DNA from: Nocardiopsis xinjiangensis YIM 90004
Lineage (GTDB): Bacteria; Actinomycetota; Actinomycetes; Streptosporangiales; Streptosporangiaceae
Length of the DNA stretch: 64,000 nucleotides
Reading direction: 5' to 3'
Assembly: GCF_000341145.1 (NCBI RefSeq)
Contig: NZ_ANBE01000009.1
Coordinates: 90,197 to 154,196 of the forward strand
Shown piece after piece: positions 17,884 to 25,835 of this stretch (the stretch's first letter is position 1; every line of letters starts with the position of its first letter). Position numbers and translations under genes: made by a program. The notes below the pieces were generated by a model. The model made no database searches. It had not been told where the DNA came from and saw nothing but the letters and a program-made list of their open reading frames with translations.

Positions 17884-17907
17884 ATGAACGCCATCCGGCG
17901 CAGGTGA
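17884..17907 (+). CDS. Seven-codon leader peptide candidate in the whiB7 5' region
   Basis: ATG at 17884 reads MNAIRRR and stops at 17905-17907, only about 7 nt after the predicted transcription start. There is little room for a ribosome-binding site. Three consecutive Arg codons end the peptide. It is plausible as a stalling uORF but could be chance. Confidence 0.3.
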   Translation: MNAIRRR

Positions 17908-17948
17908 AAGACCCTGACGCCCGACCGTGAAGGAGGTGCCCAGATCTG

Positions 17949-18314
17949 ATGAACAGCACCACGATGACCAACGATCTCGCTGTCGGTTTCGACCTGCCGT
18001 TCGTGCACACCTGTGACCTGGGTGCCACCTGGCGTGGCCTGGGCGGCGCACTCGCCGGACACAGCGGTGAGCCCTTCACTGGGCTGCCGCAACAGTTCCG
18101 TTCCACGAGTGTGCGCACCGGTCTCGGCCTCCAGGACCGAGCTCGTGTGCAGGGACGGTCCGGATTGTCGGTGAAGGCAGGCAAGGGCGCCCATGTGCCC
18201 GAGCCCGGCGGAACCGTCCGAGAGCGTGGCGAGCGTTTCATCGAACTCGTCGAAGCTACCCCGCGCTACGGCGCACCGGGGCAGTGTCCACGGAGGAATT
18301 CCGGCCCAACGTAG
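17949..18314 (+). CDS. 121-codon leader ORF upstream of the whiB7 attenuator
   Basis: An ATG with a near-perfect Shine-Dalgarno sequence (AAGGAGGTG at 17930-17938) opens a 121-residue frame starting MNSTTMTNDLAVGFDLPFVH. The stop TAG (18312-18314) falls 22 nt before an intrinsic terminator. Third-position GC is high, as in real genes. The product matches no family I know. whiB7 leaders in other actinobacteria contain translated uORFs that sense ribosome inhibition, so this may be such a sensor rather than a functional protein. Confidence 0.5.
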   Translation: MNSTTMTNDLAVGFDLPFVHTCDLGATWRGLGGALAGHSGEPFTGLPQQFRSTSVRTGLGLQDRARVQGRSGLSVKAGKGAHVPEPGGTVRERGERFIELVEATPRYGAPGQCPRRNSGPT

Positions 18315-18336
18315 AGGCCGATGGTTTCGTCCTGTG

Positions 18337-18374
18337 GCCGCGGACCCCGAGAAGGGGCCGCGGCTTTCTTTGTG
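18337..18374 (+). terminator. Intrinsic terminator (probable attenuator) in the whiB7 leader
   Basis: Arms GCCGCGG (18337-18343) and CCGCGGC (18358-18364) plus inner CCCC/GGGG with one bulged A and a GAGAA loop, followed by TTTCTTTGTG. It lies about 140 nt before the whiB7 ATG inside its leader, so it should end most transcripts unless bypassed. Confidence 0.8.
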
Positions 18375-18512
18375 TCCCGCTCCATGATCCTCCCCCGGGG
18401 AGGCCTCGTGAGCAGCGTCGGCCAACGCAAGTCAGGTCCCTGAACCGCCACCACCGGTGGCAAGCAACACCGACCGCGTTGCACGAAACGACACAGAGCT
18501 TGGAGGGCACCG

Positions 18513-18791
18513 ATGCTTGCGTCGGTCCTGGAAACGCCCTGGTTGGGTGAGGTCTCCGTCCCCTGCCGATACGAGCCCGACCTGTTCTTCGCCGAGGCCC
18601 CCGCGGACGTCGAGGCCGCCAAGGCCGTCTGCGCCGAGTGCCCGGTCAAGGAACAGTGCCTGTCCGACGCGCTGGAGCGCCGAGAGCCCTGGGGTGTCTG
18701 GGGTGGACAGCTGCTCGTCTCCGGCCAGGTGGTGGCACGGAAGCGTCCCCGTGGACGGCCGCGCAAGAACCCCGCGTCGGCCGCGGCCTGA
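18513..18791 (+). CDS. whiB7: WhiB7/WblC antibiotic-responsive transcription factor
   Basis: A 92-residue WhiB-family iron-sulfur protein. Cluster cysteines are C18, C40, C43 and C49; the GVWGG turn is at 61-65; the C-terminal AT-hook RGRPRK (80-85) is diagnostic of WhiB7. The family activates intrinsic antibiotic-resistance genes together with the principal sigma factor. GGAGGG lies five nt before the ATG. The ~640-nt leader with promoter, leader ORFs and terminator fits the known attenuation-controlled expression of whiB7. It stands next to uvrD2, as in mycobacteria. Confidence 0.95.
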   Translation: MLASVLETPWLGEVSVPCRYEPDLFFAEAPADVEAAKAVCAECPVKEQCLSDALERREPWGVWGGQLLVSGQVVARKRPRGRPRKNPASAAA

Positions 18792-18831
18792 CCGCCCGAT
18801 CCCATTTCGTACGGACACGAAGGAACGAACG

Positions 18832-18996
18832 ATGATGATGCTCGAACTCATGCGACTCACCCGGGAGACCGACGAGGAACGCCGGACGGAACTGCAGACC
18901 ATGAAGATGGGTGCCCGTCGGCTGCGCGCCCGCCAGCGCCAAGAGCGCCGGATAGAGGAAGCGCTCATGGAACTGGCGTGGTCACGCCTGTGTTGA
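18832..18996 (+). CDS. 54-residue charged small protein downstream of whiB7
   Basis: Begins MMMLELMRLTRETDEERR and continues as a charged, probably helical protein rich in Arg and Glu, ending LAWSRLC. AAGGA lies seven nt before the first of three ATG codons. Codon use is typical of the region. It starts 40 nt after whiB7 and precedes a strong terminator, so it is probably in the same transcript. Not recognised. Confidence 0.6.
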   Translation: MMMLELMRLTRETDEERRTELQTMKMGARRLRARQRQERRIEEALMELAWSRLC

Positions 18997-19041
18997 CCGG
19001 CTGAGCGCCACGGGAGCGCACACGCACCGTGCACCGCACAG

Positions 19042-19078
19042 GGCCGGGCCGGGGGCGAGAGGAGGCCCCGGCCCGGCC
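19042..19078 (+). terminator. Strong terminator of the whiB7 transcript
   Basis: A 13-bp perfect stem (19042-19054 with 19066-19078) and 11-nt loop, 46 nt after the small-protein stop. Confidence 0.75.
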
Positions 19079-19141
19079 GCGCAACGAACAGGCAAAAACT
19101 GGAGATGGCACACCTGTTCGCGAGGGTTGTGCTCGACTACC

Positions 19142-19714
19142 GTGAAGGGGGTGTCCTCGAACTCCAAGATCGAGGTGCGACGCAGTTCCCGTCGTCGGCG
19201 TACCGTGTCCGCCTACAGGGACGGGGACACCACTGTCGTCCTCGTGCCTGCTTCGTTCTCCCACGCTGAGGAACAGCGGTGGGTGAGTCGGATGCTGCGG
19301 AAGTTGGAGGCCAAACAGGGGCGCCGCCACTCCGGGGACGAAGAACTCCGTGCACGCGCCGTCGAACTCGCCCGCCGCTACCTCGACGGCACCGAGCTTC
19401 CCGAGAGCGTGCGCTGGGTCGACAACCAGCATGCCCGCTGGGGCTCGTGCACCCCCGAGAGCCGCACGATCCGTATCTCGCGCCGCCTGGTCGACATGCC
19501 CTCGTGGGTCGTGGACTACGTCCTCGTCCACGAGCTCGCCCACCTGCGCATCCCCACACACGGGCGCGACTTCTGGGACCTCGTGGCCCGCTACCCCAAG
19601 GCCGAGCGCGCCCGTGGTTACCTGGAGGGGTTCAGCGCCGGTGCGCGTGCCGAGACGGCGGAGGACGGGACCATGACCGAGGAAGAACTGCCCGAGGGAA
19701 CCGTCGAGGACTGA
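19142..19714 (+). CDS. YgjP-type (DUF45, M48-like) zinc metallopeptidase
   Basis: About 190 residues. A basic VEVR-type opening (KIEVRRSSRRRRTVSAYRDGD) leads to a core with RWGSCTPESRTIRISRRLVDMP, the zinc motif HELAH and the third ligand in THGRDFW, all hallmarks of the YgjP family. The start is uncertain: GTG 19142 and GTG 19151 are both in frame and neither has a well-spaced ribosome-binding site. The acidic tail is variable. Physiological role unknown. Confidence 0.85.
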   Translation: MKGVSSNSKIEVRRSSRRRRTVSAYRDGDTTVVLVPASFSHAEEQRWVSRMLRKLEAKQGRRHSGDEELRARAVELARRYLDGTELPESVRWVDNQHARWGSCTPESRTIRISRRLVDMPSWVVDYVLVHELAHLRIPTHGRDFWDLVARYPKAERARGYLEGFSAGARAETAEDGTMTEEELPEGTVED

Positions 19715-19762
19715 CCCGGGCCGACTGTCGCACAGCCCGAGCATGCGCGTTCGGGATGAGGC

Positions 19763-20110
19763 TCAGGAACGCAGGCGTGCGGCGCGCTCGCGCGCCTCGG
19801 CCAGCCGGACGCCGACCTGGATGCGGCCCAGGAGGACCACCAGGAGCAGGGCGCCGAAGAACAGCAGGTGGAACGGGGTCCACCCGCCCCAATCACCGGA
19901 GGCGAGGGCCTCCCACACCGTGACGCCGAGGAGAGCGGCCATCGCCGCGGCCAGAAGCGGGCTGATCCGGCGGGCCTGGCCCAGCAGCTCCTCCTCGGCC
20001 CGGGCGGCCTCGTGTTTGCGCAGGCGGCCGTCGAGCTTGTCCTCGACGATGCGCCGGTTGGCGCTCTCCAACCCGCGCGCCAGCATCACGGTGAGCACAC
20101 CGGCGACCAC
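19763..20110 (-). CDS. Small membrane protein
   Basis: About 115 residues with a hydrophobic start (VVAGVLTVMLARGLE), a charged middle (RRIVEDKLDGRLRKHEAARAEEE) and two more hydrophobic segments (about 50-67 and 77-95), ending in a basic tail. The frame is open further upstream (AVIVSLIITATG) but has no start codon there, so the first helix may be only partly encoded by the called start. It follows the Nudix gene by 17 nt and is probably co-transcribed. Confidence 0.6.
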   Translation of the reverse strand: MVAGVLTVMLARGLESANRRIVEDKLDGRLRKHEAARAEEELLGQARRISPLLAAAMAALLGVTVWEALASGDWGGWTPFHLLFFGALLLVVLLGRIQVGVRLAEARERAARLRS

Positions 20111-20127
20111 CCCGGTCGCGGTGATGA

Positions 20128-20706
20128 TCAGGGAGACGATGACGGCCTCCGCGGGCCGGCGGTCCCGCCTGCCACCGCGTGCGCGGCCGCGCGCACCAGT
20201 GCCCGTACCGATTCGTCACTCGGTTCGGGCAGCTCCCGGATCGGGAACCAGGCCAGGTCGCAGGACTCGTCCGGGTCGCGCACCAGAACGGCGTCCTCGG
20301 GCGCGACCGCCGCGAACTGCACGTCCAGGTGGTGGGTACCGCCCCCGCACGGCACCGCGTGCCGGTCCAGCCGCACGGGGGTGGGGAAGACACGTACACC
20401 GCGGATCCCCGATTCCTCGACGGCCTCACGCCGAGCCGCGGCCACCAACGTGGTGTCCTCCGGCTCGCAGTGACCGCCGGTCTGCAACCACATCCGCAGC
20501 GCCTTGTGCAGGGTCAGGACCACGTGCGAACCGTCCGAGGACATGATCGCGGCGCTGGCGGTGAGGTGGCCGGGCAGGCACTCGCGACGCATGGCGTCCT
20601 CGTGCTCGTCCAGGTGGGCGAGGTAGGAGCGACGCAGCTCCTCCTGTCCGGCGTCGGGGGCCGTCCACCCGGACAGGACCGAACGGGCATCGGCGTGCAG
20701 GGACAC
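20128..20706 (-). CDS. Nudix hydrolase
   Basis: A 192-residue Nudix-fold protein. The box GGHCEPEDTTLVAAARREAV plus EESGI keeps the metal-binding REAVEESG end but has the looser GGH-x-E opening seen in several actinobacterial Nudix groups. The upstream half (RRSYLAHLDEHEDAMRRECLPGHLTASA) is typical of those groups. The substrate cannot be assigned. It starts 3 nt after the upstream metalloprotease gene, implying one operon. Confidence 0.88.
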   Translation of the reverse strand: MSLHADARSVLSGWTAPDAGQEELRRSYLAHLDEHEDAMRRECLPGHLTASAAIMSSDGSHVVLTLHKALRMWLQTGGHCEPEDTTLVAAARREAVEESGIRGVRVFPTPVRLDRHAVPCGGGTHHLDVQFAAVAPEDAVLVRDPDESCDLAWFPIRELPEPSDESVRALVRAAAHAVAGGTAGPRRPSSSP

Positions 20707-20709
20707 GTG

Positions 20710-22152
20710 TCAGGAATCCTCTCCGCGCTTGCCGCCGGTCTCCTCGCCGTCCTCACCGGACTCGTCGGTTCCCTCGGACCCCTCGGTCGCGGTGGGGCCC
20801 TCCCCGGTGATCTTGCTGATGTCGAAGTCGTCGAACTCGCCGCCGCTGACGAACGAGTCGGGGTCGTCGAGATCGTCGCCGGTGGGCATGAGGTCGGGGT
20901 GCTGCCAGACGGCGTCGCGGCCCTCGACCCCGCGGGCCTCCTCCAGCGCCGTCCACAGGGCCGAGGCCTCGCGCTGACGGCGCGGCCGCAGTTCCAACCC
21001 GACCAGGGCGGCGAAGGTGTGCTCGGCAGGGCCGCCGGTGGCGCGGCGGCGACGGGTCGCCTCGGCCAGGGCGTCGGCCTGCGGCAGACGGCCGTCGACC
21101 GCCTTGGAGACCACAGTCGAGACCCATCCCTCGATGAGGGCCAGGGCCGTCTCCAAACGGGCCAGGGCCGCCTTCTGTTGCGGAGTGTCCTCGGGCTGGA
21201 GGAGGTTCTCACCGCCCAGACCGCCGGACAGCGCCTCCTGCAGGGCCTCCGGGTTGTTCATGTCGATCCCGCCGAGCTTGTCCTCCAGGCCGCTGACGTC
21301 GAAGGACATCCCGGCCGCGTACTCCTCGACCAGGCGGTACACGTGCTGGCGCAGCCACGGCACGTGTGAGTACAGGCGGTGGACCGCGGCCTCGCGCGCG
21401 GCCAGGTACAGGCGGATCTCGTCCTCGGGGACACCGAGGCCCTCGCCGAACTTGGCCACACCTCCCGGGAGCAGGGCCGCGTGCCCCTCCCCGGCCATGG
21501 GCACGCCGATGTCGGCGGTACCGATCACCTCGCGAGCCAGCTCACCGATGGCCTGGCCGGCCTGCTGGCCGACCATCATGCCGCCCATCTGCTGGACCAT
21601 GCCCAGCAGCGGACCGGCCACCGACTGCATCTCCTCGGGCAGGTTCTGCCCCATGGCCTCCACGGACTTGGAGGTCAGCGGGTCGCACAGCTGCGCCCAG
21701 GACCCCATGGTCCGCTCGATCCACTCCGACCGGGTCCAGGCCTGAGCGGTTTGGATACCGGAAGGCAGATCGGTGGCCTCGCCCAACCACAGGTCGGCCA
21801 GACGCAGGGCCTCCTCGATCTTGGCGTAGTCGGCCGGTGGCACACTGGGGTCGCCGTGCTCGGCGACGGCGTGCCGTGCGATGTTCTTGGCCGTGTCCCA
21901 GTTGATCCCCGACTTCGAGGACTGTTCTGCGCCACCGGAACCGGGGGCGGGCTGGGACGACATCATGTCCGCGAACTGGCGGAGCATGTCGGCCATCTGT
22001 TGCGGGTCACCGAACGGGAAGCCGCCCGGAGTACCGGAGTCCCCCCCGCCCGGGCCGCCGCTGCCGGCACCCGAGCCGGAGTCGCCGGAACGGCGCCCGG
22101 ACTCGTCGTCGGGATCGTTCGGCATGCTGAAACCGAAAGGCAGGTCGCTCAC
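20710..22152 (-). CDS. DUF2342 / zincin-like zinc-dependent metalloprotease family protein
   Basis: A 480-residue cytoplasmic protein with a Gly/Ser-rich N-terminus and an acidic C-terminal tail. The core carries the family motifs WIERTMGSWAQLCDPLT, EAAVHRLYSHVPWLRQHV and LIEGWVSTVV, which match the zincin-like family (formerly DUF2342) found throughout actinobacteria. No strict HEXXH is present. Proteolytic activity has not been shown for the family as far as I know. First gene of an operon with the Nudix and small membrane genes, divergent from the epimerase. Confidence 0.88.
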   Translation of the reverse strand: MSDLPFGFSMPNDPDDESGRRSGDSGSGAGSGGPGGGDSGTPGGFPFGDPQQMADMLRQFADMMSSQPAPGSGGAEQSSKSGINWDTAKNIARHAVAEHGDPSVPPADYAKIEEALRLADLWLGEATDLPSGIQTAQAWTRSEWIERTMGSWAQLCDPLTSKSVEAMGQNLPEEMQSVAGPLLGMVQQMGGMMVGQQAGQAIGELAREVIGTADIGVPMAGEGHAALLPGGVAKFGEGLGVPEDEIRLYLAAREAAVHRLYSHVPWLRQHVYRLVEEYAAGMSFDVSGLEDKLGGIDMNNPEALQEALSGGLGGENLLQPEDTPQQKAALARLETALALIEGWVSTVVSKAVDGRLPQADALAEATRRRRATGGPAEHTFAALVGLELRPRRQREASALWTALEEARGVEGRDAVWQHPDLMPTGDDLDDPDSFVSGGEFDDFDISKITGEGPTATEGSEGTDESGEDGEETGGKRGEDS

Positions 22153-22215
22153 AATCAGACCTCAGGCAGGATTAGGTTTGGTCTCCACTGTCACGTTAAC
22201 TGGGAGTTGCCCGGA

Positions 22216-23343
22216 GTGAATACCGATAGCAGCCAGGTTCGCCCAGAGCACAGCTCACGCGATGGGGCGGGAACGGTGGCCGCGGTCACCGGTGCCGCCT
22301 CCGGCGTGGGCCGGCTCCTCGTGCAACGTCTGGCGGACTCGGAAGGTTCCTCCGTCCTGTCCGAGGTCGTGGCCGTGGACAGCGAGTTCGCCGACCTCCG
22401 CGGGGTCACGTGGCGTATCGCCGACGTGTGCGACCCCGCTCTGGTCTCGCGTCTGGACGATGTCGACGTGCTCGTGCACACCGCCGACGACCGCTCTCCG
22501 GAGAGCAGGCCGACCAGGCGCCGCCAGCACAACATCCGGGCGGCCCAGACCGTGCTCACCGCTGCCGCGGCCTCCGGCGTGTCCCGTGTGATCCTGATCA
22601 CCAGCACCATGGTCTACGGCGCCGATCCCGCCAACCCCGTGCCGCTGGCCGAGGACGCCCCCCGGGTCTCCGACAACAGCGAGGGCCTCATGGGTGACTT
22701 CGCGGAGATCGAGGCCCTGGCCGAGCGTGCCCGCCGTGCCCACCCCAGTCTCTCCGTCACCGTGGTGCGGCCCGCGCCCTTGGTCGGCCCGGAACTCGAC
22801 ACGATCCTCAGCCGCCACTTCTCCGCGCCCCGCCTGCTCACCGTCAAGGGGGAGGAGCAGCACTGGCAGTTCTGCCACGTCGACGACCTGGTCAGCGCTC
22901 TGGCGTACTGCATCATCGAGGACGTGCGCGGCCGCGACGGTGTGGTCGCCGTCGGCAGCGACGGCGCCCTCACCCAAGCAGAGGTCGAGCAGCTCGCCGG
23001 TATGAAACCCTTCGAGGTCGCCGCGAACCTCGCCTTCGGGGCCATCCGGCGCCTGCACCGGGCCCGCATCACCCCCGCTGCAGAGGTCGAGCTCAAGTTC
23101 CTCGTCCACCCCTGTGTCGTCGACTGCGCGGCCTTGCGCGAGGCCGGGTGGAAACCCGCCCACACCAACGAGGAAGCCCTGGCCGCACTCCTGGAGTCCC
23201 GCGAGGGCAAGCACGCGATCGCGGGCCGCAGCGTGGGCCGCAAGGAGGTCACCATCACCGCCGCGGGGGCCGCCGGTGCCGCGGCCGCTGCCATCGGTAC
23301 CGCCGCGGCCATCCGCCACCTGCGCCGGCGCAAGGGGAGCTGA
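22216..23343 (+). CDS. NAD(P)-dependent epimerase/dehydratase-like (extended SDR) protein
   Basis: A 375-residue Rossmann protein. The nucleotide loop TGAASGVG is near 25-32 and STMVYG sits where SDRs carry the catalytic Tyr, but the usual YxxxK lysine position reads DFAEIEA, so classical chemistry is doubtful. A hydrophobic Ala/Gly stretch near the C-terminus (TAAGAAGAAAAAIGTAAAI) ends in RRRK and may be a membrane anchor. The GTG start has CGGA just upstream. Substrate unknown. Confidence 0.82.
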   Translation: MNTDSSQVRPEHSSRDGAGTVAAVTGAASGVGRLLVQRLADSEGSSVLSEVVAVDSEFADLRGVTWRIADVCDPALVSRLDDVDVLVHTADDRSPESRPTRRRQHNIRAAQTVLTAAAASGVSRVILITSTMVYGADPANPVPLAEDAPRVSDNSEGLMGDFAEIEALAERARRAHPSLSVTVVRPAPLVGPELDTILSRHFSAPRLLTVKGEEQHWQFCHVDDLVSALAYCIIEDVRGRDGVVAVGSDGALTQAEVEQLAGMKPFEVAANLAFGAIRRLHRARITPAAEVELKFLVHPCVVDCAALREAGWKPAHTNEEALAALLESREGKHAIAGRSVGRKEVTITAAGAAGAAAAAIGTAAAIRHLRRRKGS

Positions 23344-23398
23344 GCAGGCTTTCCGCGCCGAGCGGACGCCGGCGCAGGAAACGGGTTGATACGGTCGA

Positions 23399-23839
23399 GT
23401 GGTGGAAGAGATCACCCTCGCAGCCGTACGTGAAACGCCCCTCTCGGTCGACGAGGTCCTCGACGCGGTCGCCGACCCGCGAGCCGGGGGTACCGCCGTT
23501 TTCCTGGGCACCGTCCGCGACCACGACCACGGACGCGGCGTCGCGGCGCTCGGTTACTCGGCGCACCCGACCGTCGAGGCCCAATTGCGCGCGGTCATGG
23601 AGAAGATCCTGGGTGAGGCCTCCGGTGAGGGCCGTTCCGTGGCCAAGCTCGCTGCCGTGCACCGGGTCGGTGACCTGGAGATCGGGGACACCGCCGTCGT
23701 GGTCGCGGCCTCCGCCGAGCACCGCGGAGAGGCCTTCGACGCGTGCCGTCGCCTCATCGACGACCTCAAGGCCCAGGTGCCCATCTGGAAACGGCAGTCC
23801 TTCGCCGACGGCGGGGACGAATGGGTCGGTTCCCCCTGA
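23399..23839 (+). CDS. moaE: Molybdopterin synthase catalytic subunit MoaE
   Basis: A 146-residue MoaE-type protein: GGTAVFLGTVRDHDHG, LGYSAHPTVEAQL, HRVGDLEIGDTAVVVA, HRGEAFDACR and the C-terminal active-site lysines in VPIWKRQSF are all present. With MoaD it inserts the dithiolene sulfurs into molybdopterin. No moaD lies nearby, but moeZ at 1.4 kb acts in the same sulfur-transfer pathway. Confidence 0.92.
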   Translation: MVEEITLAAVRETPLSVDEVLDAVADPRAGGTAVFLGTVRDHDHGRGVAALGYSAHPTVEAQLRAVMEKILGEASGEGRSVAKLAAVHRVGDLEIGDTAVVVAASAEHRGEAFDACRRLIDDLKAQVPIWKRQSFADGGDEWVGSP

Positions 23840-23905
23840 GGTGGTTCCCCGTCCGACCAGGGTGGTGCGCCCGTACCGTCCCGTGACCGCAATAGTCTGT
23901 AGGGC

Positions 23906-24985
23906 ATGCTTCGTCGCGTGATGACCCTCGCTGTCGCCCTCGTCCTGCTCATCGGGCTGGGTGGCGGCAGCCTCTTCCTGCCCATGCCCTATCTGGTGGC
24001 CGCCCCGGGCACGATCGTCAATACCACCGGGAACCTGGAGGGCGAACCGGTCATCGAGGTCGCGGGAACCGACAGTTACGAACACGACGAGGGTTCGCTG
24101 TCGATGGTGACGGTCCAGTACGCGGGCGGCCCCGAGCACCGCCTCAACTTCTTCACCGTCCTCACCTCCTGGCTCTCCTCGCGCGATGCCGTCATGCCCG
24201 AGGAACTGCTCTTTCCCGCCGACCGCACCCCCGAGGAGGTCAGCGAGCGCCAGAGCGTCCAGATGAACGACTCCCAGACCGAGGCCACCGCCGCCGCCCT
24301 CAACCAGCTGGGCAGGGACTTCGAGGCAGTGCCGGTGGTCGCCGAGGCCATCGAGGGCATGCCGGCCGAAGGCGAGGTCGAACCCGAGGACATCGTCCTG
24401 GAGGTCGACGGCGAGGCCGTGCCCGTCCAGCCCCGGCAGGACGGGGACGCGGACTTCGGCAGCGAGGCCGTCGTCGAGATGGTCGGCGACCGTGAACCCG
24501 GCGAACCGGTCACGCTCCTGTTGGAGCGCGACGGCGAGGAGATCGAGGCCGAGTTCGAGACCGAGGAGGACGATGAGGGCTCCGCAGCCGTCGGGGTCTT
24601 CATCGCCGACGACATGGACTTTCCTTTCGACGTCGACATCACCGTCGGCCAGATCGGCGGCCCCAGCGCCGGCATGATGTTCTCCCTGGGGATCATGGAC
24701 CGCCTCAGCGAGGACAACATCACCGGCGGCGCCGACATCGCGGGCTCCGGCACCATCGACGGGAAAGGCGAGGTCGGCGGCGTCAGCGGCATCCCCCAGA
24801 AGATGGTCAGCGCTCAGAACGCCGGTGCCGACTACTTCTTCGTCGCCTCCGAGAGCTGCTCCCAGGTCGCCCGGTCAGCTGCTCAGGGCGAACTCGACGT
24901 GGTCGCTGTCGACACCCTCGACGATGCAGTGGACGCATTGGAGACCATCCGCGACGGCGACGGCGGCCTGCCCCGCTGCGAGTAG
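23906..24985 (+). CDS. Membrane-anchored PDZ/Lon-type serine protease
   Basis: A 359-residue protein with one N-terminal membrane helix (about 6-26), a PDZ-like segment (about 160-225) and a C-terminal Lon-type (S16) protease domain. The catalytic serine is in GGPSAGMMFSLGI and the lysine in GIPQKMVSAQNAGADYF, forming the Ser-Lys dyad. The single anchor and PDZ domain suggest an extracytoplasmic quality-control protease. A nested hairpin after the stop terminates both this gene and its convergent neighbour. Confidence 0.9.
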   Translation: MLRRVMTLAVALVLLIGLGGGSLFLPMPYLVAAPGTIVNTTGNLEGEPVIEVAGTDSYEHDEGSLSMVTVQYAGGPEHRLNFFTVLTSWLSSRDAVMPEELLFPADRTPEEVSERQSVQMNDSQTEATAAALNQLGRDFEAVPVVAEAIEGMPAEGEVEPEDIVLEVDGEAVPVQPRQDGDADFGSEAVVEMVGDREPGEPVTLLLERDGEEIEAEFETEEDDEGSAAVGVFIADDMDFPFDVDITVGQIGGPSAGMMFSLGIMDRLSEDNITGGADIAGSGTIDGKGEVGGVSGIPQKMVSAQNAGADYFFVASESCSQVARSAAQGELDVVAVDTLDDAVDALETIRDGDGGLPRCE

Positions 24986-25020
24986 GGCCGGCCGAGGCAC
25001 CGGGGCCACCGACGAAGAAC

Positions 25021-25055
25021 GGCGCCGCATCCCGAACGGATCGGGGCGCGGCGCC
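25021..25055 (+). terminator. Bidirectional terminator
   Basis: Nested stem: GGCGCCGC (25021-25028) with GCGGCGCC (25048-25055), and CCCGA/TCGGG inside. It lies between convergent stops. Confidence 0.65.
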
Positions 25056-25078
25056 GCCGTGTGTGCGAGGTGAGCGGT

Positions 25079-25615
25079 TCAGCTCTCCGGGGCCCCCGGC
25101 TCGGTGGCCGACAGCTCGATGTCCAGGGTCAGGGCCAGGGCCGAGGTCAACGCGGGGACCAGGTCGTTCCCGTGCATCACGTCCTCGTCGGTGTCGTGGT
25201 CGCGCAGGCGCATCGCGCAGTAACGCGATCCGTCGCGTACGACACCGGCGACCATCCGGATCTCCTCGGTCTCCTTATCGGAGGCGTCCGGATCCTCGTC
25301 CACGGCCAGGGTCTCGTCCGTACCCTTCACCATCAGGCGTTCCATCACCAACGCACACCCGGTGACACCCTCGGGCCACATGATGCGCCCGAGAGCCTCC
25401 TCCAGGGGAACGTCGTCGGGCAGGCGTTCCTGCTGCACCGGGGTCAGGTCGTCCGGGGAGTCCGGTTCGGTGATCCCCAACATCTGCGCGGCGGCAGGCT
25501 CGGCCTTGAGCAGCTCGACCGTCGGCACGAGGGCATACAGCTCCAGCGGTTGGTCCCACCCCTGTTCTGCGACGTGGCGTTCCAGGTCCATCACGGCTTC
25601 ACGAATGTTCGACAC
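25079..25615 (-). CDS. PPA1309-family protein
   Basis: A 178-residue cytoplasmic protein that I recognise as the PPA1309 family by its opening (REAVMDLERHVAEQGWDQPLELYALVPTVELL) and the later MWPEGVTGCALVMERLMV. The start is GTG 25615, matching the family's short N-terminus. Function unknown. It is conserved beside the UPF0182 gene and the Lon-like protease across actinobacteria. Confidence 0.85.
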   Translation of the reverse strand: MSNIREAVMDLERHVAEQGWDQPLELYALVPTVELLKAEPAAAQMLGITEPDSPDDLTPVQQERLPDDVPLEEALGRIMWPEGVTGCALVMERLMVKGTDETLAVDEDPDASDKETEEIRMVAGVVRDGSRYCAMRLRDHDTDEDVMHGNDLVPALTSALALTLDIELSATEPGAPES

Positions 25616-25835
25616 GTTTCCATGGTGGCCGATGTGGGGCCGTCGCTGTGCCCGGCACATCCCAGTAGGGTCGGCCCCGGCCCCCGCCGGATGCAGTTCC
25701 GATGCAGCAACGATGCACGCTTGTCACTCGCGTGGCGGTGATTTCGGGAACCTGACGGCCACCGTTTAAGTTTTCTGTAACAGGGCGCCACACGCGCACC
25801 GAAACGCACCTACCAAGTCAGAACGAGGGGGAGGC

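Noticed and set aside
18193-18387. Alternative ORF crossing the whiB7 attenuator
   Set aside because: No ribosome-binding site, low-complexity product, and it overlaps the better-supported leader ORF in another frame.
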